Shown: positions 43,282 to 54,628, counted from the stretch's first letter. The stretch: DNA of 64,000 nt from Pseudomonas citronellolis (GCF_900112375.1 NZ_FOLS01000006.1:1-64000); one strand, 5' to 3'. Translations and numbers: made by a program. The notes: generated by a model from the letters alone, not told the origin.

Positions 43282-44025
43282 TCAGCGCTTGGCAGCCGCC
43301 ACGATCAGCGCCTTCATCTCCGCCACCGCCTGCTTGAAGCCGACGAACAGCGCGTGGGCCACCAGGGCGTGGCCGATGTTCAGTTCGTTGATCCCGGCGA
43401 TCGCCGCCACCGCCTCGACGTTGTGGTAGTGCAACCCGTGGCCGGCGTTGACGATCAGCCCGTGGGACAGGCCAGCCTCCACGCCGTCGCGGATGCGCGC
43501 CAGTTCCAGCGCGGTTTCCGCCACGCCGTGGGCGTCGGCGTAGCGTCCGGTGTGCAGTTCGATGGCCGGCGCGCCGACGCGGGCGGAAGCCTCGATCTGC
43601 CGCGGGTCGGCGTCGATGAACAGCGACACCTCGCAGCCGGCGGCGGCCAGGCGCTGCACCGCGGCGTGGATGCGCGCCTCCTGGCCGGCCACGTCCAGGC
43701 CGCCTTCGGTGGTCAGTTCCTGGCGGGTTTCCGGGACCAGGCAGACGTGGGCCGGGCGGATCGCCTCGGCGAAGGCCAGCATCTCCTCGGTCACGCCCAT
43801 CTCGAAGTTCATGCGCGTCTGCAGCACCTCGGCGAGCACGCGCACGTCGCGGTCCTGGATGTGCCGGCGGTCCTCGCGCAGGTGCACGGTGATGCCGTCG
43901 GCGCCGGCTTCCTCGGCGTCCAGCGCCGCTTTCACCGGGTCCGGGTAGCGGGTGCCGCGGGCCTGGCGCAGGGTCGCGACGTGGTCGATGTTGACGCCGA
44001 GGAGGATGCGGTTGGCTTCAGTCAC
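43282..44025 (-). CDS. pdxJ: Pyridoxine 5'-phosphate synthase
   Basis: 247 residues. [23 protein letters not shown] opens the barrel; [11 protein letters not shown] (His catalytic), NFEMG (Glu) and [10 protein letters not shown] (His/Asn) are the conserved active-site segments. Condenses 1-deoxyxylulose 5-phosphate with 3-amino-2-oxopropyl phosphate in vitamin B6 synthesis. It overlaps recO by 8 nt, last gene of the lepA-to-pdxJ transcriptional direction, as in P. aeruginosa. Confidence 0.97.
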   Translation of the reverse strand: MTEANRILLGVNIDHVATLRQARGTRYPDPVKAALDAEEAGADGITVHLREDRRHIQDRDVRVLAEVLQTRMNFEMGVTEEMLAFAEAIRPAHVCLVPETRQELTTEGGLDVAGQEARIHAAVQRLAAAGCEVSLFIDADPRQIEASARVGAPAIELHTGRYADAHGVAETALELARIRDGVEAGLSHGLIVNAGHGLHYHNVEAVAAIAGINELNIGHALVAHALFVGFKQAVAEMKALIVAAAKR

Positions 44026-44722
44026 GGGGAGGTTCCTTGCGATTCATGAAGAGTTCGCGGCTGACCAGCGGTCGGCCGCCGAGGTGCGGCGCCAGGGCCT
44101 GGCGCATCAGGCGCTTGGCCGCGGCCAGGGCGCCGGGGGCGCTCCAGTCGGCCTCCGCCATGGCCAGCAGGTCGGCGCCGTGGAACAGGCCCGGCTGGAA
44201 GCCGCCCACCGGCTCCAGGCCGGCGTCGGGCAGCAGGCGGTAGAGGCCGCCGGGGACGATATCTTGTCCGACAATATCGCGATCGAGGGCGAAACCATAG
44301 CCCAGCTCGTCCAGCAGCCGCCATTCGAAAGCACGCAGCAAGGGCTCCAGTGGGCGTCCGGCGGCCAGCGCCGGCAGGGTCGCGCGATAGTGCTCGAACA
44401 ACTCGGGATGGGCGACTTCCGCCGGCAGCACGCGGATCAGCAATTCGTTCAGATACAAGCCGCTGAACAGCGCCTCGCCCGCCAGCAGGTTGGGGATGCC
44501 GGCGGCTTCCAGGCGGCTGACGTTCTTCAGCTCGCCGCGGCCGCGGAATTCCGCCTCCAGCGGCACGAACGGCCGCGCCAGCGCCCCGGACTTGCCACGC
44601 GCGCCGCGCAATACAGCGCGCAGGCGGCCTTCGGGGGTGAAGAAGTCCACCAGCGCGCTGGTTTCCTTGTACGGGCGGCTGTGCAGGATGAAGGTCGGCA
44701 GGGGAACGCTGACGAGGCTCAT
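44018..44722 (-). CDS. recO: DNA repair protein RecO
   Basis: 234 residues. The N-terminal OB fold is [36 protein letters not shown], with the helical domain [32 protein letters not shown] and a C-terminal [32 protein letters not shown]. RecO anneals ssDNA and helps RecR load RecA at gaps. The short sequence [25 protein letters not shown] replaces the zinc-like region of some orthologues. It overlaps pdxJ by 8 nt and follows era by about 50 nt across a hairpin. Confidence 0.95.
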   Translation of the reverse strand: MSLVSVPLPTFILHSRPYKETSALVDFFTPEGRLRAVLRGARGKSGALARPFVPLEAEFRGRGELKNVSRLEAAGIPNLLAGEALFSGLYLNELLIRVLPAEVAHPELFEHYRATLPALAAGRPLEPLLRAFEWRLLDELGYGFALDRDIVGQDIVPGGLYRLLPDAGLEPVGGFQPGLFHGADLLAMAEADWSAPGALAAAKRLMRQALAPHLGGRPLVSRELFMNRKEPPRD

Positions 44723-44741
44723 GCGCGGGTGCGGCCTTCAG

Positions 44742-44763
44742 GCGGCCCGTTGGAGCGGGCCGC
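44742..44763 (-). terminator. Hairpin between era and recO
   Basis: GCGGCCCG / CGGGCCGC 8-bp stem with 6-nt loop directly after the era stop. No U-tract; more likely an RNA-processing or partial-termination structure than a full stop. Confidence 0.35.
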
Positions 44764-44774
44764 GCGGGTGGGTG

Positions 44775-45675
<901 letters not shown>

Positions 45676-45689
<14 letters not shown>

Positions 45690-46365
45690 TCTCCACGCCC
45701 AGGGCCACCAGCGCGGCGGCGGCGGCCACCTGCTCGGCGATGCGGCGGCTGCCGCCGTGCCCGTGGGTCTTGTCGTTCAGCAGGGCCACTTCGCACTCGA
45801 CGAAGAAGGTCCGGCAATGCGGTTCGCCCTGGATGTCCACCACGTCGTAGCGCGGCAGCTCGCAGGCGCGCGACTGCAGGAACTCCTGCAGGCGCGTCTT
45901 GGGGTCCTTGTTGGTGTCCACCGGGGTCAGCTCGCGCAGTTGCGGGCCGAGCCAGGCGAGGATGCGCTCGCGCGCGGAATCCATGCCGGTGTCCAGGTAG
46001 ATGGCGCCGATCAGCGCTTCCATGGCGTCGGCGAGGATCGACTCGCGGCGGAAACCGCCGCTCTTGAGCTCACCCGAGCCCAGGCGCAGGTAGTCGCCCA
46101 GTTCGAAGCCACGGGCCAGCAGGGCCAGGGTCTCGCCCTTGACCAGCCGTGCGCGCAGGCGCGACAGCTGGCCCTCGCGGGCCTGCGGGAAGTGGCTGAA
46201 CAGGGCTTCGCCGATGACGAAGTTGAGGATGGCGTCACCGAGGAACTCCAGGCGCTCGTTGTTGCGCCCGGCGAAGCTGCGATGGGTCAGGGCCAGGACC
46301 ATCAGGTCCTGGTCCTTGAAGGTGTAGCCGAGCTTGCGCTCGAGTCGATCCAGGGTATTGCTCAC
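45676..46365 (-). CDS. rnc: Ribonuclease III
   Basis: 229 residues. RNase III signature [18 protein letters not shown] at about 36, second metal-binding region [15 protein letters not shown] at about 112, and a dsRNA-binding domain at the C-terminus ([30 protein letters not shown]...[19 protein letters not shown]). Cleaves double-stranded RNA in rRNA processing and mRNA decay. It overlaps the DUF4845 gene upstream by 4 nt and era downstream by 14 nt. Confidence 0.97.
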
Positions 46366-46739
46366 GGCGTTCTTACACGGAATTCTTTGTCGAAGTGGAC
46401 CACCAGGTCGAGGTTCTCGATCAGCGGCTCGCGTTTTTCATACTTCAGGTGCGCGCGGAACTCGTTGTTGTCCTGCTCCACGGTCAGCGCGTCCTCGAGC
46501 TTCAGGTCGCGGATGTTGTTGATGGTCAGCGCCTTGTCCACGTAAGAGTAGAACTCCGGGACGCTGCGCACATCCGCCGCCTTGTCGGTTTCCACCGATT
46601 TGATGGCCTTCTCGATGGCGTAGTAGTCGAGGTAGTGCGGAATGATCTTGAACGCGGTACTGGCCAGGAAGGCCACAATGGCCAGCACCACCAGCCAACC
46701 CAGCAACGACATCCCCTTCTGCGAACCTGCGTACTTCAT
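46362..46739 (-). CDS. DUF4845 family membrane protein
   Basis: 125 residues. Basic N-terminus [45 protein letters not shown] gives one transmembrane helix in type IV pilin-like position, then a short periplasmic domain ending [22 protein letters not shown]. The family occurs between lepB and rnc in gamma-proteobacteria and has no assigned function. The neighbours are lepB upstream and rnc downstream (4-nt overlap with rnc). Confidence 0.9.
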   Translation of the reverse strand: MKYAGSQKGMSLLGWLVVLAIVAFLASTAFKIIPHYLDYYAIEKAIKSVETDKAADVRSVPEFYSYVDKALTINNIRDLKLEDALTVEQDNNEFRAHLKYEKREPLIENLDLVVHFDKEFRVRTP

Positions 46740-46877
46740 GCTGACCTCATGTCGGTATGGTTCTCATCCCCCGCCACCGGCGGTTCCAAGTGCAAGCGGG
46801 GCAGACCCGCTCCCCGCGTGCCGCCCCGCCCTTCGTTCTAGCACCGACCGGCGGCCGGCGCTCGACGCATCTCACAT

Positions 46878-47732
46878 TCAGTGAATCACGCCGACCCGCG
46901 AGAAGTTCGGCAGGTTGCGCAGTTTCGGGTCCGGCCAGCTCATCCACACGGCGAAGGCCTTGCCGACGATGTTGCGGTCCGGAACCATGCCCAGCAGCTC
47001 CTTCGGAATCTTCGGATCGTTCCAGTAGCGGCTGTCGTTGGAGTTGTCGCGGTTGTCGCCCATCATGAAGTAGTGCTCGGCGGGTACCGTCCACTCCTTG
47101 CCGGGCTCCACGCGGTAGCGCGTCATTTCCTTGCGGATCAGGTGCTCGGCCTCGCCCAGCTTCTCCTGGTAGAGGGTCACGCTGCCCAGGCTGCCCGGCT
47201 CCTCGCCGATCAGTTGCTCGGCCACCAGCTGGTCGTTGACGTACAGGCGCTTGTCGCTGGTGTAGCGCACGCGGTCACCCGGCACGCCGACCACGCGCTT
47301 GATGTAGTTGATGTTCGGGTCGCTGGGGTAGCGGAACACCATGACGTCGCCGCGCTGCGGGTCGCCGACCGGGATCACCTTGGCGTCCAGCACCGGCAGG
47401 CGGATGCCGTAGGCGAACTTGTTGACCAGGATGAAGTCGCCGACCTCGAGGGTGGGCTTCATCGAGCCGGAGGGGATCTGGAACGGCTCGACCAGGAAGG
47501 ATCGCAGCACCAGCACGATGAACAGCACCGGGAAGAAGGACTTGCCGTACTCGATCAGCACGGGTTCCTTGTTCAGCTTGTCCAGCACTTCCGGATCGGG
47601 CTCGGTGACCGAGCCCTGGTAGGCGGAAATGGCGGCCCGGCGGCGCGGTGCGAAGAGCACCAGGTCGACCAGGGCCAGGGCGCCGCACAAGGCGACGGCG
47701 ATCACCAGCAACAGCGGGAAATTCAGCGTCAT
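46878..47732 (-). CDS. lepB: Signal peptidase I
   Basis: 284 residues. Two N-terminal helices (LLLVIAVALCGALALVDLVLF and FFPVLFIVLVLRSFLVEPF), then box B IPSGSMKPTL with nucleophile Ser, box C EVGDFILVNKFAYGIRLP, box D GDVMVFRYP with the general-base Lys in NYIKRVVGVPGDRV, and box E GDNRDNSNDSR. Removes Sec/Tat signal peptides at the inner membrane. It follows lepA by 5 nt and is co-transcribed. Confidence 0.97.
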   Translation of the reverse strand: MTLNFPLLLVIAVALCGALALVDLVLFAPRRRAAISAYQGSVTEPDPEVLDKLNKEPVLIEYGKSFFPVLFIVLVLRSFLVEPFQIPSGSMKPTLEVGDFILVNKFAYGIRLPVLDAKVIPVGDPQRGDVMVFRYPSDPNINYIKRVVGVPGDRVRYTSDKRLYVNDQLVAEQLIGEEPGSLGSVTLYQEKLGEAEHLIRKEMTRYRVEPGKEWTVPAEHYFMMGDNRDNSNDSRYWNDPKIPKELLGMVPDRNIVGKAFAVWMSWPDPKLRNLPNFSRVGVIH

Positions 47733-47737
47733 AGAAT

Positions 47738-49537
47738 CTAACTGTCCACTTTGAGCACGGCGAGGAAGGCTTCCTGGGGAATCTCCACGCTACCGACCTG
47801 CTTCATCCTTTTCTTACCGGCCTTCTGCTTCTCCAGCAGCTTGCGCTTACGGCTCACGTCACCACCGTAGCACTTGGCCAGCACGTTCTTCCTGAGCGCC
47901 TTGACCGTCGAACGGGCGATGATCTGCCCGCCGATGGCCGCCTGAATCGCGACGTCGAACATCTGACGCGGGATCAGTTCCTTCATCTTCTCCACCAGTT
48001 GGCGCCCCTTGTAGGGAGCGTTGTCGCGGTGGACGATCAGGGCGAGGGCGTCCACCTTCTCGCCGTTGATCAGCACGTCGAGACGGACCAGGTTGGCCGG
48101 CTCGAAGCGGTCGAAGCTATAGTCCAGCGAGGCGTAGCCGCGGCTGGTCGACTTCAGACGGTCGAAGAAGTCCAGCACCACTTCGTTCATCGGCAGGTCG
48201 TAGATCACCTGGACCTGGCCGCTGAGGAAGTGCATGTCACGCTGCACACCGCGTTTCTCGATGCACAGGGTGATGACGTTGCCCAGGTGCTCCTGAGGCA
48301 CAAGGATGGTGGCCCGGCAGATGGGCTCGCGCATCTCGTCGATGGACGAAAGGTCGGGCAGCTTGGACGGGTTGTCGACATAGAGGATGTCGCCGTTCTT
48401 CTGCACGATCTCGAAGATTACGGTGGGCGCCGTGGTGATCAGGTCCAGGTCGTATTCGCGCTCCAGGCGCTCCTGGATGATCTCCATGTGCAACATGCCG
48501 AGGAAGCCGATGCGGAAGCCGAAGCCCAGGGCCTCGGAGCTTTCCGGCTCGTACTGCAGGGCGGCGTCGTTCAGCGTCAGCTTCTGCAGGGCTTCGCGGA
48601 AGTCCTCGAAGTCGTCGGAGCTGACCGGGAACAGGCCGGCGTAGACCTGCGGCTTGATACGCTTGAAGCCGGGCAGCACGGCCACGTCGGGGGTGGTGCT
48701 GAGGGTCAGGGTGTCACCCACGGGCGCGCCGTGGATGTCCTTGATGCCGGCGATGATGAAGCCCACTTCGCCGGCCTTGAGGTCCGGCGTCTCGGTGTGC
48801 TTCGGCGAGAACACGCCGACGCTGTCCACCTGGTGCAGCTTGCCGGTGGACTTCACCAGGATCTTGTCGCCCTTCTTGACGCGGCCGTGCTTGACGCGCA
48901 CCAGCGAGACCACGCCCAGGTAGTTGTCGAACCAGGAGTCGATGATCAGCGCCTGCAGCGGCGCCTCGATCTCGCCCTCGGGCGCCGGGATGGTCTGCAC
49001 CAGGCGCTCGAGCACCTCGTCCACGCCCATGCCGCTCTTCGCCGAGCAGGCCACGGCGTCGGTGGCGTCGATGCCGATGATGCTCTCGATCTCGTCCTTC
49101 ACCCGGTCCGGGTCGGCCTGCGGCAGGTCCATCTTGTTCAGCACGGGCATGACTTCCAGGCCCTGCTCGATGGCGGTGTAGCAGTTGGCCACCGACTGCG
49201 CCTCGACGCCCTGGCCGGCGTCCACCACCAGCAGCGCGCCTTCGCAGGCGGCCAGGGAGCGGCTGACTTCGTAGGTGAAGTCGACGTGGCCGGGGGTGTC
49301 GATGAAGTTCAGCTGGTAGGTCTTACCGTCCTTCGCCTTGTAGTGCAGGGTGACGCTGTGGGCCTTGATGGTGATGCCCCGCTCGCGCTCCAGGTCCATG
49401 GAGTCGAGGACCTGCGCTTCCATCTCGCGGTCGGACAGACCACCGCACATCTGGATGAAGCGGTCGGCCAGGGTCGACTTGCCATGGTCGATGTGGGCGA
49501 TGATGGAGAAGTTGCGGATATGACTCAGGTCACTCAC
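47738..49537 (-). CDS. lepA: Elongation factor 4 (LepA)
   Basis: 599 residues, the P. aeruginosa length, from GTG 49537 ([21 protein letters not shown]); another GTG 12 nt upstream is less likely. Translational GTPase motifs [21 protein letters not shown], and the LepA-specific C-terminal domain ending [18 protein letters not shown]. It back-translocates or remodels stalled ribosomes. Upstream it borders the inserted TonB receptor, transcribed divergently. Confidence 0.97.
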   Translation of the reverse strand: MSDLSHIRNFSIIAHIDHGKSTLADRFIQMCGGLSDREMEAQVLDSMDLERERGITIKAHSVTLHYKAKDGKTYQLNFIDTPGHVDFTYEVSRSLAACEGALLVVDAGQGVEAQSVANCYTAIEQGLEVMPVLNKMDLPQADPDRVKDEIESIIGIDATDAVACSAKSGMGVDEVLERLVQTIPAPEGEIEAPLQALIIDSWFDNYLGVVSLVRVKHGRVKKGDKILVKSTGKLHQVDSVGVFSPKHTETPDLKAGEVGFIIAGIKDIHGAPVGDTLTLSTTPDVAVLPGFKRIKPQVYAGLFPVSSDDFEDFREALQKLTLNDAALQYEPESSEALGFGFRIGFLGMLHMEIIQERLEREYDLDLITTAPTVIFEIVQKNGDILYVDNPSKLPDLSSIDEMREPICRATILVPQEHLGNVITLCIEKRGVQRDMHFLSGQVQVIYDLPMNEVVLDFFDRLKSTSRGYASLDYSFDRFEPANLVRLDVLINGEKVDALALIVHRDNAPYKGRQLVEKMKELIPRQMFDVAIQAAIGGQIIARSTVKALRKNVLAKCYGGDVSRKRKLLEKQKAGKKRMKQVGSVEIPQEAFLAVLKVDS

Positions 49538-49662
49538 GGCTTGACACACTCGGAAGGCTGAAGGCGGCGATCCGCCGAAAAATAGCCGGGGAGTTTACCT
49601 GAATCCGCAGCCAGGCGTCACCCTGCGCCGCAGCGCTGCCGACGCCCAGCGGCGGCCATCCA

Positions 49663-49674
49663 GTACGTTCGTAC
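49663..49674. promoter_or_regulatory. Small palindrome in the lepA/TonB-receptor intergenic region
   Basis: GTACG-TT-CGTAC dyad, about 180 nt upstream of the TonB receptor and 125 nt upstream of lepA. The 316-nt gap 49538-49853 holds no gene. A possible operator for the divergent pair; no recognisable Fur box is visible. Confidence 0.3.
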
Positions 49675-49853
49675 GATGCGCCCGCATCCAACGTAGGATT
49701 TTCCCACCCCGCCCAGGGCCCTAGTGTCCTCCGTGCAGCAGCACGCCGGCCAAGGCCCCCTCCCCACCGAGCACCTGCGCGCCTGGCCCAGGCGCGGCAG
49801 AGCGATTCGGCCGCGCAGCTCCACAACGCCAACAAGAACCAGGAAGCACTGCC

Positions 49854-52343
49854 ATGCCCAGACGCCACCCCTTCGGCCCGAGCGCCCTCGCCCTGCTCGT
49901 GGCCCATGCCGCCGGCCTCGCCCTGCCCGCCCGGGCCGCGGACGGCGAGCAGCCCCTGTCGCTCGGGCAGAGCGAGGTGATCAGCAGCCTGCCGCTGCCC
50001 TCGCTGGGCGTTTCCCGCGACCAGATCGCCGCGCCGGTACAGACCTTCAGCGGCGAGGACATGCAGAAGAGCCAGGCGCTCGACCTGGCCGACTACCTCA
50101 AGCGGCGCAGCGCCGGGGTCTACGTCAACGAGATCCAGAACAACCCGCTGCAGCCGGACATCAACTACCGCGGCTTCACCGCCTCGCCGCTGCTCGGCAC
50201 GCCCCAGGGGCTGTCGCTGTACCTCGACGGCGTGCGCATGAACCAGCCGTTCGGCGACGTCGTCAGCTGGGACCTGATCCCCGACAACGCCATCGCCGGC
50301 GCGCAACTGATGCCCGGCAGCAACCCGCTGTTCGGCCTCAACACCCTGGGCGGCGCGCTTTCGGTGCAGACCAAGAACGGCCGCGACAACCCCGGCGGCG
50401 CCGTCCAGGCCACCCTGGGCTCCTACGGGCGCAGGATCGGCGAGGCCGAATACGGCGGCAGCGAGGGGCAATGGGACTGGTTCTTCGCCGGCACCCACTT
50501 CGAGGAAGACGGCTGGCGCGACCACTCCGACTCCGACGCGCAGCAGCTGTTCGGCAAGCTCGGCTGGCAGGGCGAGGCCACCGACCTGAAGCTGACCTAC
50601 AGCTTCGCCGACAGCGACCTCAACGGTAACGGCATGGTCCCCGAGAGCTTCCTGCGCCGCGACCGCGACAGCGTGTACACCTATCCGGACAACACGCAGA
50701 ACACCGCCAACTTCCTCAACCTGCAGTGGAACCACGACTACAGCGACGACCTGAGCGCTTCCGGCAACCTTTACTACCACCACATCAAGACCGACACCTT
50801 CAACGGCGACATCAACGACGAGTCCCTGCCCGAGGGCATCGGCGAAGCCGGGCAGAACATCCTGCCGACGGCCGGCAGCTACACCACCGCGGCGAACCTG
50901 GCGGCCTGCGTCGCGCAGTTCGAGCCGGGCGGCGAACCCGGCGAGAAATGCACCGGGATGATCAACCGCACCAGTACCACCCAGAGCAATATCGGCCTGT
51001 TCGAGCAGTTCTCGCTGCGCAACCGCCTGTTCGGCAAGGAAAATCTGCTGTCCCTGGGCGGCGGCTTCGACTACAGCCAGGTACGCTTCCGGCAGTCGGC
51101 CGAATACGGCGCGCTCACCGCCGACCGCGGCATCGTCGGCACCGGCGTGTACGCCGAAGCCGGCAACGCCTTCAACCTCGACGGCGAGCTGGACGACCGC
51201 GCCGCGCGCCTGAAGGGCAACACCCGCACCTGGAGCCTCTACGGCAGCGACACCCTGAGCCTGGCCCCGACGCTCGACCTCACGCTGTCCGGGCGCTACA
51301 ACGACATCTCGGTGCGCAACCACGACCAACTGTCCCACTACGAACTCGACGGCGACACCCTGGGCGATACCGTCGACGAGAACGCCTCGCTCAGCGGCAA
51401 GCACAGCTTCAACCGCTTCAACCCGGCCATCGGCCTGACCTTCCGTCCGACGCCCAGCCTGACCACCTACGTCGGCTACAGCGAAGGCAGCCGGGCCCCG
51501 ACCACCATCGAGCTGGGCTGCGCCAACCCAGAGTCGCCCTGCCGCCTGCCCAACTCCATGGCCGGCGATCCGCCGTTGGAACAGGTGGTGACGCGCACCT
51601 GGGAAGCCGGCCTGCGCGGCCTGATCGGAAACAACGTGCAGTGGAACGCCGGGCTGTTCAGCGCGCGCAACAGCAACGACATCATGTTCGTGTCCTCCAG
51701 CACCAGCGGCAGCGGCTACTTCGCGAACTTCGGCGAAACCCGCCGGCGCGGCATCGAAACCGGCATCTCCGGGAATTGGGGCGACTGGGCGCTGGCCGCC
51801 AACTACACCTTCATCGACGCCACCTACCGCTCGGGCGAGACCTTCCTGGGCGAGGCCAACAGCAGCGCGGACGACGGCAACATCAGCGTGAAGTCCGGCG
51901 ACCGCATTCCGCTGGTCCCGCGCAACATCCTCAAGCTGTCGGCCGACTACGCGGTGACCGAGCGCCTGAGCATCGGAGCCGATGCCATCAGCGTCTCCAG
52001 CTCCTACGTGCGCGGCAACGAGAACAACGACCACCAGAGCGGCGGCCTGTACCAGGGTGGCGGCGAGATCGGCGGCTATACCGTGTTCAACCTCAACGGC
52101 GCCTACCAGCTCACTCCGGCCTGGCGTGTCTTCGCCCAGGTCAACAACCTGTTCGACCGTGAGTACGCCACGGCCGGCATGCTTGGCGCCAATCCGTTTG
52201 ACGACAACGGCGTGCTGCGAACCGATGGCGCCGCCGGTAACGGTACGGTCAACGGCAGGCGCAGCAATTCGGTGGGTGAGACCTTCGTTGCTCCGGGGGC
52301 GCCGCGTACCGCCTGGCTGGGGGTGCGCTGGGCGTTTCTTTGA
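49854..52343 (+). CDS. TonB-dependent outer-membrane receptor
   Basis: 829 residues. Signal peptide (LVAHAAGLALPARA), plug domain (about 45-190) with SAGVYVNEIQNNPLQPDINYRGFTASPLLGTPQGLSLYLDGVRMNQPFGD and GSNPLFGLNTLGGALSVQTK, then a 22-strand-type barrel ending in the C-terminal aromatic LGVRWAFL. NLFDREYATAG and GETRRRGIETGISG are typical late-barrel motifs. There is no long signalling extension, so no sigma/anti-sigma pair is implied. AGGAAG precedes ATG 49854. It sits alone between lepA and mucD, with a strong terminator behind it. Substrate unknown. Confidence 0.94.
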   Translation: MPRRHPFGPSALALLVAHAAGLALPARAADGEQPLSLGQSEVISSLPLPSLGVSRDQIAAPVQTFSGEDMQKSQALDLADYLKRRSAGVYVNEIQNNPLQPDINYRGFTASPLLGTPQGLSLYLDGVRMNQPFGDVVSWDLIPDNAIAGAQLMPGSNPLFGLNTLGGALSVQTKNGRDNPGGAVQATLGSYGRRIGEAEYGGSEGQWDWFFAGTHFEEDGWRDHSDSDAQQLFGKLGWQGEATDLKLTYSFADSDLNGNGMVPESFLRRDRDSVYTYPDNTQNTANFLNLQWNHDYSDDLSASGNLYYHHIKTDTFNGDINDESLPEGIGEAGQNILPTAGSYTTAANLAACVAQFEPGGEPGEKCTGMINRTSTTQSNIGLFEQFSLRNRLFGKENLLSLGGGFDYSQVRFRQSAEYGALTADRGIVGTGVYAEAGNAFNLDGELDDRAARLKGNTRTWSLYGSDTLSLAPTLDLTLSGRYNDISVRNHDQLSHYELDGDTLGDTVDENASLSGKHSFNRFNPAIGLTFRPTPSLTTYVGYSEGSRAPTTIELGCANPESPCRLPNSMAGDPPLEQVVTRTWEAGLRGLIGNNVQWNAGLFSARNSNDIMFVSSSTSGSGYFANFGETRRRGIETGISGNWGDWALAANYTFIDATYRSGETFLGEANSSADDGNISVKSGDRIPLVPRNILKLSADYAVTERLSIGADAISVSSSYVRGNENNDHQSGGLYQGGGEIGGYTVFNLNGAYQLTPAWRVFAQVNNLFDREYATAGMLGANPFDDNGVLRTDGAAGNGTVNGRRSNSVGETFVAPGAPRTAWLGVRWAFL

Positions 52344-52365
52344 GCCGCGCTGAATGCGCTTAAGA

Positions 52366-52401
52366 AAAAACGCCGTTTCCTGAGGGGGAAACGGCGTTTT
52401 T
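52366..52401. terminator. Strong bidirectional rho-independent terminator
   Basis: AAAAACGCCGTTTCC / GGAAACGGCGTTTTT, a perfect 15-bp stem with a 6-nt loop and A/T flanks on both sides. It ends the TonB-receptor transcript and could also stop reading from the mucD side. Confidence 0.9.
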
Positions 52402-52439
52402 CATTTGGCCTTCAGAGGTATTCCGGTGCGCCCGGAGGT

Positions 52440-52660
52440 TTCTGCGTGCGGCGTTATCCGCCGAATCGCGGACAGAGCCCGCTCCTACGCTTCCAGGAAG
52501 CACGGCTTTTCGTAGGATGGCGTTGAGCGAAGCGATACCCATCACCGCAACCGCATGGGTTTCGCAAGCTCAACCCATCCTACGAAAGCACCTCGACGCA
52601 GACAGTTGCTCCTACGGTTCAGGGAAGCACGTCGTAGGAGCGGACTCCGTCCGCGATTGG
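52440..52660. repeat. Intergenic repeat cluster between TonB receptor and mucD
   Basis: The gap 52344-52722 contains the terminator, then CGCGGACAGAGCCCGCTCCTAC (about 52466-52487), GTAGGATGGCGTTGAGCGAAG (from 52511) with an inverted partner GCTCAACCCATCCTAC (52568-52583), and GTAGGAGCGGACTCCGTCCG (52634-52653). No gene is visible. Confidence 0.75.
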
Positions 52661-52722
52661 ATTCATCGGCCACACCGGATGCCCCGGTAGCACGACCCTT
52701 TTCCGGCCTACCTACCCGCCAG

Positions 52723-54138
52723 TCATTCCCCCAGCTTGAAGGTAATGAAGCTGGCACGCCCCTGGCGCAGAACGCGCATGGACACCGACTTGCCCTTCGG
52801 CAGCGCCTTGGCGATGTCGGAGAAGGCCTTGGCGGAATCCACAGTGCGGTTGTTCAGGTGGGTGATGACGTCGCCCGGACGCAGGCCGATCATCGCCGCC
52901 GGGCCGTCCTGAACGTCCTTGATCACCACGCCGCCCTTGATGTCCAGCGACTTGCGCTGTTCGGCGGTGAGGTCGGCGACGGTCACGCCCATGCGGTTGC
53001 TGCTGCGCTCGGCGCCCTGCCCTTCGACGGCGGCGACTTCGTCGTCCTCGTCCGGCAGGTTGCCGATGGTCATGTTCAGGGTCTTGCGCGAGCCATCGCG
53101 GAACACGTCCAGGGCCGCCTTGTCGCCCGGCTTCATGCCGCCGACCAGGTGCGGCAGGTCAGCCGACTCGTTGATGGTCTGGCCGTTCAGGCTGAGGATC
53201 ACGTCGCCGACCTGCAGGCCGCCCTTGGCCGCCGGGCCGTCCTGCACCAGCTGAGCCACCAGGGCGCCGGCCGGCTTGTCCAGGCCGAGGGATTCGGCGA
53301 GGTCCTTGCTGACCTCCTGGATCACCACGCCCAGCCAGCCGCGGCTGACCTTGCCGCCTTTCTTCAGCTGGTCGGCCACGTTCATGGCGACGTCGATCGG
53401 GATGGCGAAGGACAGGCCCATGAAGCCGCCGGAGCGGGTGAAGATCTGCGAGTTGATGCCGACCACCTCGCCCTGCAGGTTCAGCAGCGGGCCGCCGGAG
53501 TTGCCCGGGTTGATGGCCACGTCGGTCTGGATGAAGGGCACGTAGTTCTCGTTCGGCAGGCTGCGGCCCTTGGCGCTGACGATACCGGCAGTCACCGAGT
53601 GGTCGAAGCCGAACGGCGAGCCGATGGCCAGCACCCACTCACCGACCTTGAGCTTGTCGGAATCGCCCAGCTTGAGGGTCGGCAGGCCCTTGGCGTCGAT
53701 CTTCAGCAGGGCCACGTCGCTGCGCGGGTCCGCGCCGATCAGCTTGGCCTTGTGCTCGCTGCGGTCGGACAGGCGCACGACGATCTCGTCGGCGTCGGCG
53801 ACCACGTGGTTGTTGGTCAGGACGTAGCCATCATCGGAAATGATGAACCCCGAACCCAGGGATTGCGCCTCGCGCTGCGCCCCACGCGGCGGGCGTTGGC
53901 CACGCGGCATGCTGCGCTCGATGAAGTCGCGGAACATCGGCGGCAGGCCTTCCAGGTCGGGCATCTGCCCGCTGGCGACCTGGTCCGGCACCTTCTGGGT
54001 GGTACTGATGTTCACTACGGCCGGCGAAGCCTTCTCCACCAGCGGGGTGAAATCCGGCAATTCGGCGCGGGCGACCACAGACAGGCTCAAGGCCAGCAGG
54101 GCGACCATCGCGGCCATACTGCGTTTCAGGGTTTGCAT
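52723..54138 (-). CDS. mucD: Periplasmic HtrA-type serine protease MucD
   Basis: 471 residues with a signal peptide (LLALSLSVVARA). HtrA protease domain: His in NNHVVADADE, Asp in SDVALLKID, Ser in NPGNSGGPLLN. Two PDZ domains follow (about 265-360 and 375-465) with GPAAKGGLQVGDVI and GPAAMIGLRPGDVI. MucD degrades misfolded envelope proteins and restrains AlgU activation. Last gene of the algU-mucABCD operon. Confidence 0.96.
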   Translation of the reverse strand: MQTLKRSMAAMVALLALSLSVVARAELPDFTPLVEKASPAVVNISTTQKVPDQVASGQMPDLEGLPPMFRDFIERSMPRGQRPPRGAQREAQSLGSGFIISDDGYVLTNNHVVADADEIVVRLSDRSEHKAKLIGADPRSDVALLKIDAKGLPTLKLGDSDKLKVGEWVLAIGSPFGFDHSVTAGIVSAKGRSLPNENYVPFIQTDVAINPGNSGGPLLNLQGEVVGINSQIFTRSGGFMGLSFAIPIDVAMNVADQLKKGGKVSRGWLGVVIQEVSKDLAESLGLDKPAGALVAQLVQDGPAAKGGLQVGDVILSLNGQTINESADLPHLVGGMKPGDKAALDVFRDGSRKTLNMTIGNLPDEDDEVAAVEGQGAERSSNRMGVTVADLTAEQRKSLDIKGGVVIKDVQDGPAAMIGLRPGDVITHLNNRTVDSAKAFSDIAKALPKGKSVSMRVLRQGRASFITFKLGE

Positions 54139-54172
54139 GGACTACTGCTCCCGTATTCAAAGGGAAGTGGAC

Positions 54173-54628
54173 TTAGGCGGGGCCCTCGGCCCCTGTGACC
54201 AGCGTACGCAGCACAACCGGCTGCAACGCCGGGTCATCCGAATGGCGCCGGGCATGGCGCCGTACCCACAGCCAGGTCACGAGGAAACCCGCGAGGCCGG
54301 CCAGGATCAACCAGGGCTCGGCGAGGCCGGCGCACCACGCGAGCAGCGTAGCGGTGAACAGGCCGAGCAGGGGGAATAGATAGAACATCAGGGCGCATTT
54401 CAACAAGAGGTCCTCGCGTATGCCGAGCACCACCTCGTCACCCACCCCGAGCGGGAAAGCAGAAAGGGCGCGGACTTCTCCGCGCCCCGAAGTGGAGCCC
54501 AACTGCTGTAGCAAACCCTGGCCGCATCCGGCCTTGGCGCTGCAAGCTGAGCAGGTGCCCTGGCGCAGCGTCTGGACCCGCACCGCTACGGATTCGACGC
54601 CGATCACCCGCCCCCGCTCTTCGATCAC
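54173..54628 (-). CDS. mucC: MucC, RseC/MucC-family regulator of the AlgU system
   Basis: 151 residues. An N-terminal Cys cluster GTCSACSAKAGCGQG (four Cys) precedes two transmembrane helices (LLKCALMFYLFPLLGLFTATLLAWCAGL and PWLILAGLAGFLVTWLWV). This is the RseC fold. It overlaps mucB by 4 nt and precedes mucD by 34 nt. Modulates AlgU output with MucA/MucB; mechanism unclear. Confidence 0.93.
   Translation of the reverse strand: MIEERGRVIGVESVAVRVQTLRQGTCSACSAKAGCGQGLLQQLGSTSGRGEVRALSAFPLGVGDEVVLGIREDLLLKCALMFYLFPLLGLFTATLLAWCAGLAEPWLILAGLAGFLVTWLWVRRHARRHSDDPALQPVVLRTLVTGAEGPA

Noticed and set aside
49530-52034. 834-codon minus-strand frame opposite the TonB receptor
   Set aside because: Low-complexity Val/Ala/Gly/Gln translation typical of the antisense of high-GC coding DNA; the plus strand encodes a complete receptor.
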